A stretch of DNA of 64,000 nucleotides from Catenovulum agarivorans YM01. Its GTDB lineage: Bacteria; Pseudomonadota; Gammaproteobacteria; Enterobacterales; Alteromonadaceae. Numbering within the stretch: the first letter of the stretch is position 1; every line of letters begins with the position of its first letter. The notes under the pieces are model-generated. The model worked only from the letters and a program-made list of their open reading frames with translations. It made no database searches and was not told the DNA's origin. The stretch is taken from positions 147,552-211,551 of the forward strand of contig NZ_JH767527.1 of assembly GCF_000281085.1 (NCBI RefSeq), given 5' to 3'. Below, piece after piece: positions 17,875 through 28,454 of the stretch. A program made the position numbers and the translations under genes.

Positions 17875-20800
17875 ATGAAAATCGCGGTTAAGTTATTTGC
17901 AGGATTTTTTATTATTTTGGTAGTAGTGGGTTACGCTGGTGTTGTTATTACGGAAAAAAGTAATCAATTACAACAGACCCGAGTTGAGTTAACTGAGAAT
18001 ATTTTACCAATTTCTCAAGATTTATTTGAGATAGATAAAGAGTTGCAAACCAGTTTAGCCATGTTACGAGGTTATTTGTTATTAGGTAATCATCAAGAAG
18101 AACAAAAATACTTTTTAGCCAATCGAGCGAAATCATGGCGGACAATAAAACGAGTGATGGCTCGGCTAGAGTCAATGGATTTAGATAGTCAGTTTAGTCA
18201 ACCACTTAATGAAGTTTCACAGCAACTCGAGCAATTTGAAACGATACAGGCTGAAATTGAGGCTTTAGCTTGGACGTCAGCAAATTTTCCGAGCCGTGTT
18301 CATTTTGATCAAGCATATCAAGATAGTTATCAACAATATCTTACACAACTTAATCAACTGCAAGCTGCAAGTCTGTCAAAGTCTGACGAGCAAACGTCCA
18401 AATTAGTAACTTTGCTCGGGGAATTACGTTGGTTAGCCGCTAACACAAGTTTGTTATTGGTTGATTTTGTTTACGGTGGCAAACAGCTGATCCCGCTTAA
18501 GATAAATCAAAATTTCGAAAAACAACAAGTACTGTTAACACAAATAAATGCGTTGGATTCAATTCGTATGAATTCGCTAGTTGATTTATCCAATCAAGTT
18601 ATCAGCCAAGCAAAACATATCATAGAGCTCAGAACACAAAGAGATTGGAATAAAAGTGTTTATCTTTTGTCTAATGAGGCAATCCCATTAGTGGACGATA
18701 TTTTTGCAAATATAGCGCAGTTACAATTAACTATTAGTGACACGCGCTACAAAAAGCGCCTTCAACTGGAACAAGCGGAAAGTGTCATTAAAGATTCTAT
18801 CCTTATCAGCATTTCAATTGCAATTGTTGCATCTGCCGTTGTTGCTTTGTTCTTGTCACGTTATATCGTAAGGAATCTCAACTTAATCAAAGAGAAAGCA
18901 GTACAAATTAGTTTAGGTCGACTCAACAATGAAATTTTAGATATTAATGAACATGATGAAATTGGCCAGCTAAAACATTCGGTCAATAACATGTTGAATA
19001 AATTTAAACGTATTGCCGAAAATGCCCAAGCATTGTCCCAAGGTGATTTAGCGATAGAAATTTTACAAAGCAGCAACGAAGACGAAATGGCGGTTGCGCT
19101 GAAAAATTTGTTAGTTAGTTTAAAAGAAATTGAAAATCAGGCAAAAGAGATAGCACAAGGCAATTTTGCGGTTGAGGTGCACCCTAGAAGTGACAAAGAC
19201 TCGCTGGGTTTTGCGTTAAAAAGCATGTTGGCATCATTGCTTGAATACAAAAATAACATAGAAAAACAAAATTGGATCCGCACGGGTGTTAATAAGTTTA
19301 ATGATCAGATTCGAACAAAAGACTCACTGGCAGATTTGTGCGAATCAGCACTTGCATTTGTGAGCAATTATATAAGCAGTGAAGTCGCAATTGTTTATTT
19401 AGTAAATCAACAGCAGCAACTCGAACTATTTAAAACTCTTGGTTTTAGTCCGCGTAAACAGCACAAATCGAATTTTAATCTCAATGAAGGCATGTTAGGT
19501 AAAGCTGTTGCCGATGGTTATTTAGTTTGTTTACAAAATATAGCGGAAGATTACATAGTGATTGAATCTGGGGCAGGCTACCAAGCACCAAAAAACTTAG
19601 TGATAGTACCGCTATTTTATAAAAACAAAGCTATAGCTGTACTCGAAATTGCTTTAATTGGCGAGTTTTCAGCAGATGTTGAAGAACTGCTAAATATAAT
19701 TGCAGAAAATCTGGCAATCGCCATTCATATGGCGGATGAACGGACAAAAATTGACGAGCTGTTAAAGGTTACTCAGCAACAGTCAGCGGATCTTGAAGTT
19801 GCCAATCGGGAGTTAGAAGAACAAACCAATGCTTTAAAAGATTCAGAGAATGATTTGCAGCAAAAACAACAAGAACTCCAAGCAATTAATGTAGATTTAG
19901 AGCAAAAAACGGCCGAGCTAGAAGAGCAAAAAATAGCCGTTGAGCAAAGGAATGTATCGCTAAATAATCTAAAAGTCGAATTGGAAAGCCGAGCGCGAGA
20001 TTTAGAAGTAACCAGTCGTTATAAATCTGAATTTTTAGCAAATATGTCGCATGAACTACGCACTCCACTCAACAGCTTATTATTATTAGCCAAATCACTG
20101 AAAGACAACACTACCGGCCATTTAGATGACGAAGAAGTTGAGAGTGCAGACATTATTTACCGTAGCGGCAGTGACTTATTAAGTCTGATAAATGAAATTC
20201 TCGATTTGTCTAAAATTGAAGCCGGTAAATTGGATGTAGTCATAGAGCCGGTTGATTTGCCAGAGTTAACAGAACAATGGCGCAGCAATTTTGCGGCGAT
20301 AGCTAAAAATAAGGGATTAGATTTTGACATTGTAATAAATGCCAAAGATGTTGATTTTTCAACCGATATCAAAAGGTTAAGTCAAATCATTAAAAACTTG
20401 TTGAGTAACGCGTTTAAATTTACCCAAACGGGTAGTGTGAAATTGCAGGTTGAGCAATCTGACGCCGATAAAATCGAATTTAAAGTAATAGACACAGGCA
20501 TAGGTATCGCACTGGATAAACAAAACGTTATCTTTGAAGCCTTCCAGCAAGCCAATGGCTCGACTAATCGATTATACGGGGGGACAGGTTTAGGCCTAAC
20601 TATTTCGAGAGAACTTGCCGCGCTTTTAGGTGGTGAAATCTCTTTGTCTAGTGAAGAGGAAGTGGGAAGTGAGTTTATTTTAACTTTACCGGCTAAATTT
20701 GCTAAAAAAGCTGAGGTTGTCAAAGTGCTTGAGGCACCTCAAGGCAAGAAAGCAGTTGATGAAACACAAGTCGTTGATCTGGCTGAAAATACAGCTGAAT

Positions 20801-22068
20801 TATCAGTGGATACTCCCACAGATATAGTTGTGACAAACACTTTGAACAATCAAGTTAAACCACAGCAAAAAAATCTGCAATCCGTCAGTCAAATAGGCCA
20901 AACCAATAAATGTATTTTAATTATCGATGACAACCAAGAGTTGTGTCAGGTTATCGCAAAACAAGTGCGTTCAGCTGGATTCAAAACCATCTGTGGGTAT
21001 AGCGGGATGGAGTGCATTGCCAAAGCTATAGCTTATCAACCTATTGGCATTTTGCTGGATTTAGGTTTGCCCGACATGGATGGTTGGCAGGTATTAGATA
21101 GATTAAAACAACACCCCATGCTCAGGCATATTCCAGTGCATATAATTACAGGTCAAGACACAGAAGAGCTCACAGCCAAATTAAAAGGTGCGTTGGGGGT
21201 TACACAAAAACCAATTCAAGCAGAAGCAATTAAACAAAGCATTAAGATGTTAAGTTTAATTGCGCAAAAATCTTCTTATCACGTATTAATTGTTAGCCCA
21301 ACAGAATCTGTTTTGACTGAGCTGCAAACTATTATGCAGGGCAGTGACACTCAGCTAGAAGTGACACATTTAACCAGTGAAGCGATTGAATTTATTCAAC
21401 AACGTAAATTCGATTATTTAATTTTAGACGCGGATAACATTGACCTAGAATCATTAACAGAGTTACTCAAGCAGGTTGAAGAATTGCCGGATAACTTACC
21501 TATTTCGGTTTATTGCAGCAAGGAAGTTGAAGAGATAGAAACTCTGTTAACAAGCTTTAAACAGAATATGATGGTGGTACCGGCAAAATCGTATACGGAT
21601 GTAATTAATGAATCTTTGCTATTTTTGCATAGAGTCGAATCGAGTTTACCGGTCAAAATTCGGGAAGACTTATTACGCGAGCAATTATTACAAGAGCCCA
21701 TGCAAAATAGGACTGTGTTATTGGTAGATGACGATATGCGCAACACTTTTGCATTGGCAAAACTTTTAACCGAAAAAGGCTTAAAGGTGACTAAAGCAGA
21801 CAATGGTCAAACAGCATTAAATTTGTTGGATAAACAAGATTTTGATTTAGTACTGATGGACATAATGATGCCTGTGATGGATGGGTATCAAGCGATTGAA
21901 AAAATCCGCCAACAAGCAAAATATAAAAACTTACCTATCATAGCACTAACCGCCAAAGCTATGGTTGAAGATAGACAAAAATGTATAGAAGTCGGCGCAA
22001 GTGATTATTTGTCTAAACCAATAGATTTTCAGAAATTGTTGAGTGTATGTCGAGTCTGGTTAAGTTGA
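17875..22068 (+). CDS. Giant hybrid histidine kinase: 4HB-type sensor, HAMP, GAF, HisKA, HATPase, three receivers
   Basis: 1397 aa. TM1 (about 7-25), a helical periplasmic sensor of about 280 residues, TM2 (about 308-330), HAMP (about 331-380) with a second HAMP-like segment to about 460, GAF (about 470-615), a long coiled coil (about 620-715), HisKA with H726 in MSHELRTPLN, HATPase (about 830-945), then three receiver modules. REC1 has D1062 (LLDLGLPDMDG). The middle one (about 1140-1255) has lost the N-terminal acidic pair (LIVSPTES) and is degenerate. REC3 has D1329 (LMDIMMPVMDG) and a canonical SKPID lysine. The layout with cheR and cheB immediately downstream suggests that the kinase is tuned by methylation or phosphorylates the neighbouring receivers; this is inference. 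Confidence 0.92.
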   Translation: MKIAVKLFAGFFIILVVVGYAGVVITEKSNQLQQTRVELTENILPISQDLFEIDKELQTSLAMLRGYLLLGNHQEEQKYFLANRAKSWRTIKRVMARLESMDLDSQFSQPLNEVSQQLEQFETIQAEIEALAWTSANFPSRVHFDQAYQDSYQQYLTQLNQLQAASLSKSDEQTSKLVTLLGELRWLAANTSLLLVDFVYGGKQLIPLKINQNFEKQQVLLTQINALDSIRMNSLVDLSNQVISQAKHIIELRTQRDWNKSVYLLSNEAIPLVDDIFANIAQLQLTISDTRYKKRLQLEQAESVIKDSILISISIAIVASAVVALFLSRYIVRNLNLIKEKAVQISLGRLNNEILDINEHDEIGQLKHSVNNMLNKFKRIAENAQALSQGDLAIEILQSSNEDEMAVALKNLLVSLKEIENQAKEIAQGNFAVEVHPRSDKDSLGFALKSMLASLLEYKNNIEKQNWIRTGVNKFNDQIRTKDSLADLCESALAFVSNYISSEVAIVYLVNQQQQLELFKTLGFSPRKQHKSNFNLNEGMLGKAVADGYLVCLQNIAEDYIVIESGAGYQAPKNLVIVPLFYKNKAIAVLEIALIGEFSADVEELLNIIAENLAIAIHMADERTKIDELLKVTQQQSADLEVANRELEEQTNALKDSENDLQQKQQELQAINVDLEQKTAELEEQKIAVEQRNVSLNNLKVELESRARDLEVTSRYKSEFLANMSHELRTPLNSLLLLAKSLKDNTTGHLDDEEVESADIIYRSGSDLLSLINEILDLSKIEAGKLDVVIEPVDLPELTEQWRSNFAAIAKNKGLDFDIVINAKDVDFSTDIKRLSQIIKNLLSNAFKFTQTGSVKLQVEQSDADKIEFKVIDTGIGIALDKQNVIFEAFQQANGSTNRLYGGTGLGLTISRELAALLGGEISLSSEEEVGSEFILTLPAKFAKKAEVVKVLEAPQGKKAVDETQVVDLAENTAELSVDTPTDIVVTNTLNNQVKPQQKNLQSVSQIGQTNKCILIIDDNQELCQVIAKQVRSAGFKTICGYSGMECIAKAIAYQPIGILLDLGLPDMDGWQVLDRLKQHPMLRHIPVHIITGQDTEELTAKLKGALGVTQKPIQAEAIKQSIKMLSLIAQKSSYHVLIVSPTESVLTELQTIMQGSDTQLEVTHLTSEAIEFIQQRKFDYLILDADNIDLESLTELLKQVEELPDNLPISVYCSKEVEEIETLLTSFKQNMMVVPAKSYTDVINESLLFLHRVESSLPVKIREDLLREQLLQEPMQNRTVLLVDDDMRNTFALAKLLTEKGLKVTKADNGQTALNLLDKQDFDLVLMDIMMPVMDGYQAIEKIRQQAKYKNLPIIALTAKAMVEDRQKCIEVGASDYLSKPIDFQKLLSVCRVWLS

Positions 22069-22079
22069 GAGAGGTTGTT

Positions 22080-22910
22080 ATGACCAAATCATTTGAGCAG
22101 ATTGACAAAGTTGACCTAGAGGTTGAGCTTGTCATGACAACTTTAAAACAGATGTTTGGATACGACTTTAGTGGTTACAACCGTGCCCCTTTAAAAAGCC
22201 GGTTACTGAGTTTTTGCAAAGAGTATCAAGTGGATTCTGTTATTGATATTGTCAAACCTTTACTGCATTCACCTTCTATCAGTAAAGAGCTTATCTCATA
22301 TTTAACCGTCACTGTAACTGAAATGTTTCGCGATCCTGTGTTATACCAGTTTCTACGAGAGTATTTGCCTGAGTATTATCAAACTAAGCCCTATGTCAAA
22401 ATTTGGCACATCGGCTGCTCTAGTGGTCAAGAAGTTATATCACTCTCTATTTTGTTACAGGAGCTCAATCTACTGGGAGGAAGTAAAAGGTACGCTACTG
22501 ATCTCAATCCAATGGCATTAGAAAAAGCCAAACGTTCAAGTTACCAATTAGCCAATTTAAAACTCTATATTAAAAATTACCTAGCGAGTGGCGGAAGTCA
22601 CGAATTTTCAAAGTATTATGTGGTAGAAAATGACTCAGCAGTTTTTTTACCTCAGTTGGTTTTCGACGTAAAATTTGCTCAACATGATATTGTGGCAGAA
22701 CCCGCTTTTACAGGCGCTGATATTATATTTTGCCGGAATGTAATGATGTATTTTACCCCGCAGCAACATCTTGCGGTTGTTAACAAATTAGTCGCTGCTT
22801 TACCTAAAGGTGGGCTTTTGTGTATTGGATTACAAGAATATATACCGGATGAGGTGAAAGCTTTACGCAAATTGAAACATGGAGTGCCTATCTATGAGCG
22901 AATTGCCTAA
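22080..22910 (+). CDS. cheR: CheR-type protein-glutamate O-methyltransferase
   Basis: About 276 aa. The N-terminal CheR helical domain (KQMFGYDFSGYNRAPLKSRL) is followed by the SAM-binding fold with WHIGCSSGQEVISLSIL, the conserved VTVTEMFRDPVLYQFL and IIFCRNVMMYF. The enzyme methylates glutamates using S-adenosylmethionine. The ATG at 22080 is preceded by GAGAGG at 6 nt; an upstream in-frame ATG at 22047 lies inside the kinase gene and lacks an SD. It starts 11 nt after the kinase stop and overlaps cheB at its 3' end. There is no TPR extension. No MCP, cheA or cheW gene is in the window, so the substrate is not obvious; the neighbouring kinases are candidates. Confidence 0.9.
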   Translation: MTKSFEQIDKVDLEVELVMTTLKQMFGYDFSGYNRAPLKSRLLSFCKEYQVDSVIDIVKPLLHSPSISKELISYLTVTVTEMFRDPVLYQFLREYLPEYYQTKPYVKIWHIGCSSGQEVISLSILLQELNLLGGSKRYATDLNPMALEKAKRSSYQLANLKLYIKNYLASGGSHEFSKYYVVENDSAVFLPQLVFDVKFAQHDIVAEPAFTGADIIFCRNVMMYFTPQQHLAVVNKLVAALPKGGLLCIGLQEYIPDEVKALRKLKHGVPIYERIA

Positions 22911-23469
22911 CACAAATAAAGGTCTAGTGGTTATCGGTGGTTCCGCAGGGTCTACTGAAGAGATCTACTACTTACTCAAACATCTAAATGGCACACTAAG
23001 AAAATCAATTGTTATTGTCGTTCACGGCAAACCGATTTATTCCATTGTTACAGACTGCAATTGGACAATTTCAACCAACTTGAATTTCGTATTAATTGGC
23101 CAAAACCAAACAATTAAACCAAACACCGTTTATTTTGCACCAGATGGTTATCACACCTTAGTTGAGAGCCAGAGTATGTTTTGTTTAAGTGTTGCACCTT
23201 TGCTGCATTATTGTCGTCCGTCAATTGATTTATTGTTTACGTCCGCTGCTGCTGTCTTTAAACACAAGTGTACCGGAATTATTTTGTCTGGCGCTAATCA
23301 AGATGGCTGCGCAGGTATGCAGGAAATTTTACGCCAAGGAGGCAATACAATTACGCTTGCCGCAACTGAAGCCTCTCAACCATATATGATCAACGTCTGT
23401 ATTGAACATAGGGCGGTCAGTATGGTGATGAGTAAAGCTGAGTTAGCAAACTTTTTAACCGGAGTATAA
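22894..23469 (+). CDS. cheB: CheB-type methylesterase lacking a receiver domain
   Basis: About 191 aa and only the CheB catalytic domain; the usual N-terminal receiver is missing. The catalytic triad is visible as S17 (IGGSAGS), H44 (VVHGKP) and D137 ([11 protein letters not shown]). CheB hydrolyses glutamate methyl esters and deamidates glutamines. The ATG at 22894 has GGAG 9 nt upstream; an in-frame ATG at 22879 would add five residues. It overlaps cheR by 17 nt and ends 2 nt before the next kinase, implying tight co-translation. Without a REC domain it cannot be activated directly by CheA-type phosphorylation, so regulation may be through partner contact. Confidence 0.88.
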   Translation: MSELPNTNKGLVVIGGSAGSTEEIYYLLKHLNGTLRKSIVIVVHGKPIYSIVTDCNWTISTNLNFVLIGQNQTIKPNTVYFAPDGYHTLVESQSMFCLSVAPLLHYCRPSIDLLFTSAAAVFKHKCTGIILSGANQDGCAGMQEILRQGGNTITLAATEASQPYMINVCIEHRAVSMVMSKAELANFLTGV

Positions 23470-23471
23470 TT

Positions 23472-26210
23472 ATGGACGAACGTATCGATATTTTATTGGT
23501 TGATGACAAAGCAGAAAATTTGCACGTGTTAAAAAAGTTATTAACTTCGATTCAAGCGCAAATTCACTCGGTGCAGTCAGGCAATGATGCGCTAAAATTT
23601 ACCCTGCATAATAATAACTTAGCCTTGATACTGTTAGATTTAAATATGCCAGATATGAATGGCTATGAAGTAGCGGAGTTTTTGCGAGAAGATGAACAAA
23701 CCAAACATATTCCCATCATTTTTTTAACTGCAGAAGATGAAGATTCGATTGATATTGAACGTGCATACAAGTTTGGTGCAGTAGACTTTATTTTTAAACC
23801 TATTAATCAAGCCATTTTGATAAGCAAAGTGAATGTATTTGTTGAGTTAAAAAAGAAGGAAATTTCACTGCAACAAGCAATCGCCCACTTGGACACTTGG
23901 AAAGATTATTTTGCTTATATATTTAATAATGTGCCTATCGCTATAGTGGTCGTTGACAACCAAACCTCTAAAGTTGATTTAGCCAACAACGCGGCTTTGT
24001 CGTATTTTTGTGATATTGCTTCAATCGATGGACAGATTGAGAAAATAAAACAACATCCAGACTATGATCAAACTCAAAGCAGTACTCATTTTATTTGTGA
24101 TGACGTTAAGGTTGCTGCGAATAACAATGTATACACTTTTTCGGTCTCAACAGAAATGATTGAAACACCGACGGGCTTTAAACAATTATTTGTTTTTGAT
24201 GATGTTACTGCCGAGCAAAAAGCTAAACAAAGCATAATTGAAGCGAAAGAGGCGGCAGATGAAGCTAATCACGCCAAAAGTGCATTTTTAGCTAACATGA
24301 GTCATGAAATCAGAACACCTTTGAACGGGATTTTAGGCATGTCGTCGTTGTTATCCCGCACTATGTTAGATGATAAACAACGTGAATTTATCAAAACCAT
24401 TCAATTTAGTGGTGAGCACCTCTTATCCATAATCAATGACATTTTAGATTATTCAAAAATTAATGCAGGTAAGATGTTGCTGAATAAATGTGAAGTTGAC
24501 ATCTCAGAGTTAATTGAAGGCGTTGTTAGTTTATTTGCCACAAAAGCCAGTGAGAAAAAAATAGAGCTCACTTACTTATTAAACCAACAAGCAAAAATAA
24601 CCTGTTCTTTAGACGAAATGCGTTTTCGGCAAATTTTAGTGAATTTAGTCGGTAATGCCATTAAGTTTACTGAACAAGGTGGTGTGCACATCAATTGTGA
24701 ATATCACACCGAATCGTCTAGTCTAATCGTAAAGGTGCAGGATACTGGTGTTGGGATTGAAGCGGAAAAACAAATATTATTATTTGCGCCCTTTGTTCAA
24801 GCTGAGAGCTCAACAACAAAAAAATTTGGTGGAACAGGGTTAGGTTTAGCCATTTCTAAAAAGTTGGTTGAGTTAATGGGCGGTAAAATTTCGTTAGAAA
24901 GCCAAATTGCTGTCGGCACTGTGTTTACAGTGCAAATTCCAATTGTCGCTATTCAGCCGTCGCCCAAACGTTATGCCAAAGGACAACTGCCTGAACTGGT
25001 TGGTAAAAAAGTTGTGGTATTGGACGACAACTTAACGAATTTGATGGTATTGGAGCAGTATTTATTAGAATGGGGAATGGAAGTATACAAATACAGTAAG
25101 TTTGAAGATTTAAAACATGCCAAGATAAATTTAAACGATATTGATGTAATTATTTTGGATTATTGTATGCCTCAATATGATGGCATTGACGTTGCCAATT
25201 ATCTTATTGAAAGTCTGGCTGATGGCTGTCCGCACTTACTGTTATGTACGTCAAACGAAGAAGTTAACTGTGCTCCTGAGATGTTTTCAGGATTGATGTT
25301 AAAACCGATTAAAGCTTCGGTATTGTATGACCAACTAATTGAGCTTTTTTACCAAGGTTGGAAAGCTGAAGAGGCAGAAGATACAATTGCTCAACCAGCT
25401 ATTGATCACAGTCCTCTTAAAACCTTAAGTATATTGGTTGCAGAAGATAACGAAGTGAACCGCGAGTATCTTAACTACTTGTTGTTGGAAATTGGTTGTA
25501 GTGCCGACTTTGTTACAAATGGGCAGCAGGCTATTGATGCTGTCTGTAAGAAAGAATTCGACGTAATCTTAATGGATGTGCTGATGCCTGTGATGGATGG
25601 TTATCAAGCATCTAAACAAATTAAATCAATTTTTAATCAGCAAGCTCCTTACATTATTGCAGTGACAGCCAATGCTTTATCTGGCGACAAAGAAAAATGT
25701 TTAGCTGCGGGTATGGATAATTACATTAGCAAACCAGTTGAAGAAAAACGTTTGTTTGAACTATTAATGCAGGTTCAGCAAAGAAAACAACAACCAATAA
25801 ATGACCTTGCAAAAGATGTAGAGCAAAAAACAGCTACCAATCTAAACGATGATCTTGAGTCACCTTTGTTATTGGTTGAAATGACACGTTTCAGCGGTAT
25901 TCCGTTAGATTTAAGGAAAAAATTAATGGATATGTTCGAGCAGCAGACAATTGAAGGCTTAACTACTTTAGAAAGTGCAGCTCAAACTAACAATTCGCAA
26001 CAACTCAAACAAATAGCGCATAAGCTTAAAGGATCATCAGCTAATTTAGGTTTTGAGCAGCTCGCCCATCTATTAAATCAATTACAATTGAGTGGGGAAA
26101 ACCAACAGTCAGTCAGCCGCGACACAATCAAGCTTCTTAATGCTGTTTATCAGCAAACTTTGGACCAAGCAAAATCAGCAATAGCAACGACTGCCGAGGA
26201 GGAAGAATAA
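23472..26210 (+). CDS. Cytoplasmic hybrid histidine kinase REC-PAS-HisKA-HATPase-REC-REC-HPt
   Basis: 912 aa, no membrane segment. An N-terminal receiver (D56, [11 protein letters not shown]), a PAS-like region (about 145-255), HisKA with H278 ([10 protein letters not shown]), HATPase (about 385-495, [23 protein letters not shown]), two receivers (about 515-630, with [10 protein letters not shown]; and about 650-770, with [11 protein letters not shown]) and a C-terminal HPt domain (about 805-905) with H850 in [12 protein letters not shown]. This contains every step of a His-Asp-His-Asp phosphorelay in one chain. Starting with a receiver, it may accept a signal from the upstream membrane kinase and pass it through HPt to the REC-EAL proteins. 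That wiring is inferred from adjacency (2 nt after cheB). Confidence 0.92.
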   Translation: MDERIDILLVDDKAENLHVLKKLLTSIQAQIHSVQSGNDALKFTLHNNNLALILLDLNMPDMNGYEVAEFLREDEQTKHIPIIFLTAEDEDSIDIERAYKFGAVDFIFKPINQAILISKVNVFVELKKKEISLQQAIAHLDTWKDYFAYIFNNVPIAIVVVDNQTSKVDLANNAALSYFCDIASIDGQIEKIKQHPDYDQTQSSTHFICDDVKVAANNNVYTFSVSTEMIETPTGFKQLFVFDDVTAEQKAKQSIIEAKEAADEANHAKSAFLANMSHEIRTPLNGILGMSSLLSRTMLDDKQREFIKTIQFSGEHLLSIINDILDYSKINAGKMLLNKCEVDISELIEGVVSLFATKASEKKIELTYLLNQQAKITCSLDEMRFRQILVNLVGNAIKFTEQGGVHINCEYHTESSSLIVKVQDTGVGIEAEKQILLFAPFVQAESSTTKKFGGTGLGLAISKKLVELMGGKISLESQIAVGTVFTVQIPIVAIQPSPKRYAKGQLPELVGKKVVVLDDNLTNLMVLEQYLLEWGMEVYKYSKFEDLKHAKINLNDIDVIILDYCMPQYDGIDVANYLIESLADGCPHLLLCTSNEEVNCAPEMFSGLMLKPIKASVLYDQLIELFYQGWKAEEAEDTIAQPAIDHSPLKTLSILVAEDNEVNREYLNYLLLEIGCSADFVTNGQQAIDAVCKKEFDVILMDVLMPVMDGYQASKQIKSIFNQQAPYIIAVTANALSGDKEKCLAAGMDNYISKPVEEKRLFELLMQVQQRKQQPINDLAKDVEQKTATNLNDDLESPLLLVEMTRFSGIPLDLRKKLMDMFEQQTIEGLTTLESAAQTNNSQQLKQIAHKLKGSSANLGFEQLAHLLNQLQLSGENQQSVSRDTIKLLNAVYQQTLDQAKSAIATTAEEEE

Positions 26211-26353
26211 ATCTTATAGTAAAATTGATATAAAGATGAAGAGGTTGGGTTAGCCCGAGTGTTCAAAGGTTAAATTCTGTCCGTTATTTCCTTGCTACCC
26301 CTTAAATCTATTGCTAACTTTTAAGTTACATCTACCGAACAGGGAGTAATGTT

Positions 26354-28408
26354 ATGCCTAATATATTATTGGTGGAAGATGAACCTATCGCGCAGGAAAT
26401 TGTAAAAGAAACTTTTCGTGCAGAACCGCACATTAAATTGGTGATTGCTGAAACGGCAACCGCTGCCTATACACAAATTAATCAACAAGAATTTGATCTA
26501 ATTTTATTGGATATTAATTTACCCGATGGTTCTGGCGTCAGTATATTGGAGTTAGTCAGAAGTAAGTATAACCAAATCACTTTACCCGTCATCATGGTTA
26601 GCGCCAGCCGGATCAACCGGCAAATCATCACTTGTTTTAAATTAGGCGCAAATGATTATGTAGCTAAGCCAATCGATATACAAATTTTACATGCTCGGGT
26701 AAAAAACCTATTAACAACCAAAAAGTTGGATGACGATTGTAAAAAGGCGAATGAAAGATTTAGTTTAGCTGCTATGGGAGCTAATGATGGTTTGTGGGAT
26801 TGGCTGATTAGTTCAGACGAAGCATTTTTTTCGGTGCGTTGGAAAAAAATGCTGGGATATGAAGAAACTGAATTCCCAAATAAGTTCGAATCTTTAGTCG
26901 CGCGTATTCACCCGAATGACACATACGAATTTAATCGCTGTTTACGTCATCATTTAGAAGGAATATCAGAACATTTTACTCAAGAATGCCGTATCCAACA
27001 TGCAGATGGGACATATCGCTGGATGATGATCCGCGGCGCAGCCATCCGCCATAAAAATGGTAAAGCCTACCGAATGGCGGGATCTATGACGGATTTTACC
27101 AATAGAAAAATTATAGACCCAATAGCAGATGTACTTAATCGCTCCGCTTTTATCGACCGAATGGAGTTATTGCTTATCGCTTTAAAGGAAGAGCAGATAC
27201 AAAACTTTAATGTAATCGTGGTTTCGTTAAACAGGTACAAACTCATACGTGATTGTTACGGTCATCACTTTTGTGACCGTTTGATATACGAAGTGGCAAG
27301 TATTTTATCTGCTATCGTCCCTCCGCAAGAAAGTTTAGCCAGAGTGGATGATGAGAAATTTGCGCTAACAGTACAAAATACCGCGAGTGCAGATGCTTGT
27401 GTTGATATTATTGAACAAAGAATTAACCCAGCACTAAAAACGCCATTGCTTATTGATGACAAAGAAATTCATTTAACCTTTTCAAGCGCAATTGTTGCGG
27501 AAACACAAAGTTACTTAAACGCTGCCGACATTTTACGTGATGCTGACATTGCTTTAAACGATGCTTGGCTATTACGTAATCAGCAAATTGCGATATTTCA
27601 GCCTAAGCTTCAAGCAAGCTTAAAAGATAAAGCTCAGTTAGAGGAAGACTTACACAAAGCAGTTGAATTGCAGGCTTTTGACGTTTATTACCAAGCGAAA
27701 GTAGACTCAAACGGCCAAATAATTGGCGCTGAAGCTTTGGTGCGCTGGCCCCATCCAACTAGAGGCTTGGTGTCACCAGCGGATTTTATTCCGATAGCCG
27801 AAGAAACGGGGTTAATAATTGAAATAGGCAAATTGGTGTTAACCAAAGTGTGCAATCAGCTACAAAAATGGTACAGGCAGGGAACAAAAATACCTGTTGC
27901 GGTTAACTTATCTGCTCGCCAACTGATAGATCAAAACCTACAAGATGATATCTTAAATCTTTTGCACCAATGCCATATACCGAATGAGTTATTGGAATTA
28001 GAAGTAACAGAAACTTTGTTACTTGAAAATCTCGATTCTGCTTTGCCTGTATTAAATACCTTCCATAGAAACGGCATAAAAGTCTCCATTGATGATTTTG
28101 GTACAGGTTATTCATCTTTAGCCTATTTAAAATCGCTACCTTTGAATACGTTAAAAATAGATATGTCGTTTATTAAAGAGTTACCAAACAACGAAAATGA
28201 TTGCGCAATCGTTGAGGCCATTGCTTACATAGCTAAAGCACTCGGCCTATCTACCATAGCTGAAGGGGTCGAGACCAAAGCTCAACTGAATTATTTGCAG
28301 AGTTTAAAAATTAATTGTTTTCAAGGTTATTATTTTTATAAACCTTTACCAGCAAAAGAATTTGAACACGCAATGTTACAACAGATAACACATGAATATA
28401 TCAACTAA
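26354..28408 (+). CDS. Response regulator REC-PAS-degenerate GGDEF-EAL (paralogue of 15790-17850)
   Basis: 684 aa with the same domain order as the first gene of the cluster and long shared stretches (ANERFSLAA.GANDGLWDW, RWKKMLGYEE, RWMMIRGAAIR). The receiver has D53; the PAS domain spans about 135-250. The GGDEF site is DDEKF and the DPLTGLLNR signature has become DPIADVLNR, so this copy is even further decayed as a cyclase. The EAL domain keeps GAEALVRW, NLSARQ, EVTET, DDFGTGYSS, KIDMSF and EGVE, so phosphodiesterase activity is likely. It is separated from the kinase gene by 143 nt and has a GGGAG SD, so it may also have its own promoter. Confidence 0.9.
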   Translation: MPNILLVEDEPIAQEIVKETFRAEPHIKLVIAETATAAYTQINQQEFDLILLDINLPDGSGVSILELVRSKYNQITLPVIMVSASRINRQIITCFKLGANDYVAKPIDIQILHARVKNLLTTKKLDDDCKKANERFSLAAMGANDGLWDWLISSDEAFFSVRWKKMLGYEETEFPNKFESLVARIHPNDTYEFNRCLRHHLEGISEHFTQECRIQHADGTYRWMMIRGAAIRHKNGKAYRMAGSMTDFTNRKIIDPIADVLNRSAFIDRMELLLIALKEEQIQNFNVIVVSLNRYKLIRDCYGHHFCDRLIYEVASILSAIVPPQESLARVDDEKFALTVQNTASADACVDIIEQRINPALKTPLLIDDKEIHLTFSSAIVAETQSYLNAADILRDADIALNDAWLLRNQQIAIFQPKLQASLKDKAQLEEDLHKAVELQAFDVYYQAKVDSNGQIIGAEALVRWPHPTRGLVSPADFIPIAEETGLIIEIGKLVLTKVCNQLQKWYRQGTKIPVAVNLSARQLIDQNLQDDILNLLHQCHIPNELLELEVTETLLLENLDSALPVLNTFHRNGIKVSIDDFGTGYSSLAYLKSLPLNTLKIDMSFIKELPNNENDCAIVEAIAYIAKALGLSTIAEGVETKAQLNYLQSLKINCFQGYYFYKPLPAKEFEHAMLQQITHEYIN

Positions 28409-28454
28409 GCTGTTATACTTAATTTAACAGAGTAGTTATGGTTGATTTAATATT

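Noticed and set aside
22080..23469. Flagellar chemotaxis locus
   Set aside because: CheR and CheB are present, but there is no CheA, CheW, MCP or flagellar gene and CheB lacks its receiver, so the genes are better read as part of the hybrid-kinase cluster.
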